Part shown: positions 31,761-32,524 of the stretch, piece by piece
Layout of the letters: every line of letters begins with the position of its first letter
Numbering within the stretch: the stretch's first letter is position 1
From: Nitrospirota bacterium
GTDB taxonomy: Bacteria; Nitrospirota; Thermodesulfovibrionia; Thermodesulfovibrionales; UBA6898
Length of the DNA: 32,524 nt
NCBI GenBank assembly: GCA_016217675.1
Contig: JACRHC010000036.1
Span: 1 to 32,524, forward strand
Direction: 5' to 3'
Made by a program: the position numbers and the translations under genes
Notes under the pieces: generated by a model
Databases searched by the model: none
What the model saw: only the letters and a program-made list of their open reading frames with translations
What the model was told of the DNA's origin: nothing

Positions 31761-32524
31761 GGCTCCTTCACCTTCAGATCAGGGTCAATCTGCTTTATAA
31801 GACTGGACTTGTCATCAGAAATCTGCCTGGTAAAATCGGCCTTTTTTCTCTCTGAGAGTGCAGCAAGGTCAGCAGAATCCCTTATGATATGCGGTGTAAG
31901 AAATACAACCAGATTGGTTTTTGTCTTGTTTAAGGACTTGAATTTGAAAAGATATCCAAGATACGGGATATCACCGAGCAGCGGCACCTTGGTTGTGATT
32001 TCCTCACCCTTTTCCTGCATAAGTCCGCTTATTACCACTGTCTGGTTGTCCCTGACAACGACCGAAGTCTTTGTAGAACGCTTCGTGGTAGTCGGGCCAA
32101 CCTCGGTAAGGATACGGACATTTGTCTCCTGCTTCAGGGAAGAAATCTCCTGATATAAGTCAAGTTTGACGTATTCTCCCTCGGTTATCTGCGGCGTCAG
32201 CTTGAGCATGATGCCTACGTCTTTCCGCTCGATCACATTGAAAAGACTTGCCGCAACAGTGCCGGTCGTATTTGTCTCGCGCTTTGATATGAACGGCACG
32301 TTCTCTCCAACGACGATCTCAGCTTCTTTGTTGTCAGAGGTGAGTATTTGCGGCGTTGAAAGCACATTCACGGCGTCTTTGAACTCATTGACGCTAAAGA
32401 GCGCTGAAAAACCTGGGATAGTCAGGTTTGTCGTAGTCGTCCCGTCAGTGACCGGCACACTGAAAAAGTTGCCCATACCGCCAACTGATATGCCGGCCAG
32501 ACCATTGATGATTTCGAGCATGGA
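31757..32524 (-). CDS. gspD: Type II secretion secretin GspD, C-terminal part (cut by window end)
   Basis: Only the last 255 or so residues are present; the frame stays open to the window edge and the true start lies beyond it. The fragment covers the secretin barrel: NVLSTPQILTSDNKEAEIVV, VGENVPFISKRETNTTGTVA, DVGIMLKLTPQI, and the closing signature KVPLLGDIPYLGYLFKFKSL, then NLVVFLTPHIIRDS. A hydrophilic S-domain-like tail (DKSSLIKQIDPDLKVKEP) may bind a pilotin. gspC is not in the window and would be expected upstream. Confidence 0.95.
   Translation of the reverse strand, partial: SMLEIINGLAGISVGGMGNFFSVPVTDGTTTTNLTIPGFSALFSVNEFKDAVNVLSTPQILTSDNKEAEIVVGENVPFISKRETNTTGTVAASLFNVIERKDVGIMLKLTPQITEGEYVKLDLYQEISSLKQETNVRILTEVGPTTTKRSTKTSVVVRDNQTVVISGLMQEKGEEITTKVPLLGDIPYLGYLFKFKSLNKTKTNLVVFLTPHIIRDSADLAALSERKKADFTRQISDDKSSLIKQIDPDLKVKEP

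Noticed and set aside
1..32524. CRISPR array, IS element, integrase or tRNA
   Set aside because: No regularly spaced direct repeats, transposase or integrase motifs, or cloverleaf sequences were seen on reading both strands.

Overview
The window (about 32.5 kb, mid GC) is densely coded chromosome from a Gram-negative-type (diderm) bacterium. It holds two secretin-based assembly machines, outer-membrane lipoprotein logic, a two-subunit iron-sulfur fumarase, a heme-type DUF3365 sensor kinase and a SAH riboswitch on ahcY. Gene content and order fit an anaerobic or microaerophilic Nitrospirota (Thermodesulfovibrio-like) or deltaproteobacterial lineage. This is an inference from gene content; no rRNA or marker tree was possible. 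I saw no integrase, transposase, tRNA, rRNA or CRISPR array.

Layout. 1-1465 (minus): SAM-cycle genes, metK followed by ahcY (cut by the window start), with a SAH riboswitch between them. 1856-4504 (minus): hybrid histidine kinase with a periplasmic CxxCH sensor domain. 4668-6984 (minus): class I fumarase alpha and beta plus an NAD(P)-binding protein, transcribed away from a SufR-like iron-sulfur regulator at 7181-7828 (plus). 7841-9007 (minus): bioF. 9208-16838 (plus): a seven-gene, overlapping pilus/secretion-type operon (ATPase, platform protein, one prepilin, PilM-PilN fusion, PilO-like, PilP/GspC-like, MshL/PilQ-type secretin), bounded by a dyad-containing promoter and an 18-bp stem terminator. 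16913-17410: a 27-codon Lys/Ala-rich small gene and a cysteine-rich small protein from divergent promoters. 17416-19298 (minus): universal stress protein plus Na+/Ca2+-exchanger-type antiporter. 19406-19681 (minus): HU. 19924-21127 (plus): a small CxxC protein and prmA. 21192-24015 (minus): aroC-aroK-aroB. 24174-32524 (minus): a type II secretion operon gspD(partial)-E-F-G-H-I-J-K-L-M-N.

How the genes work together. MetK makes SAM and AhcY removes the SAH left by methyltransferases; the riboswitch would raise AhcY when SAH builds up. The two secretin systems share ancestry but are separate: the plus-strand operon has a single pilin and a fused PilM-PilN inner-membrane subunit, whereas the minus-strand operon is a conventional T2SS with five pseudopilins. 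The most unusual points are the single-pilin operon with an extended pilin, the SAH riboswitch whose pseudoknot strand overlaps a Shine-Dalgarno-sequestering hairpin, the SufR-like regulator facing an iron-sulfur fumarase across a dyad, and the tiny Lys/Ala-rich gene.
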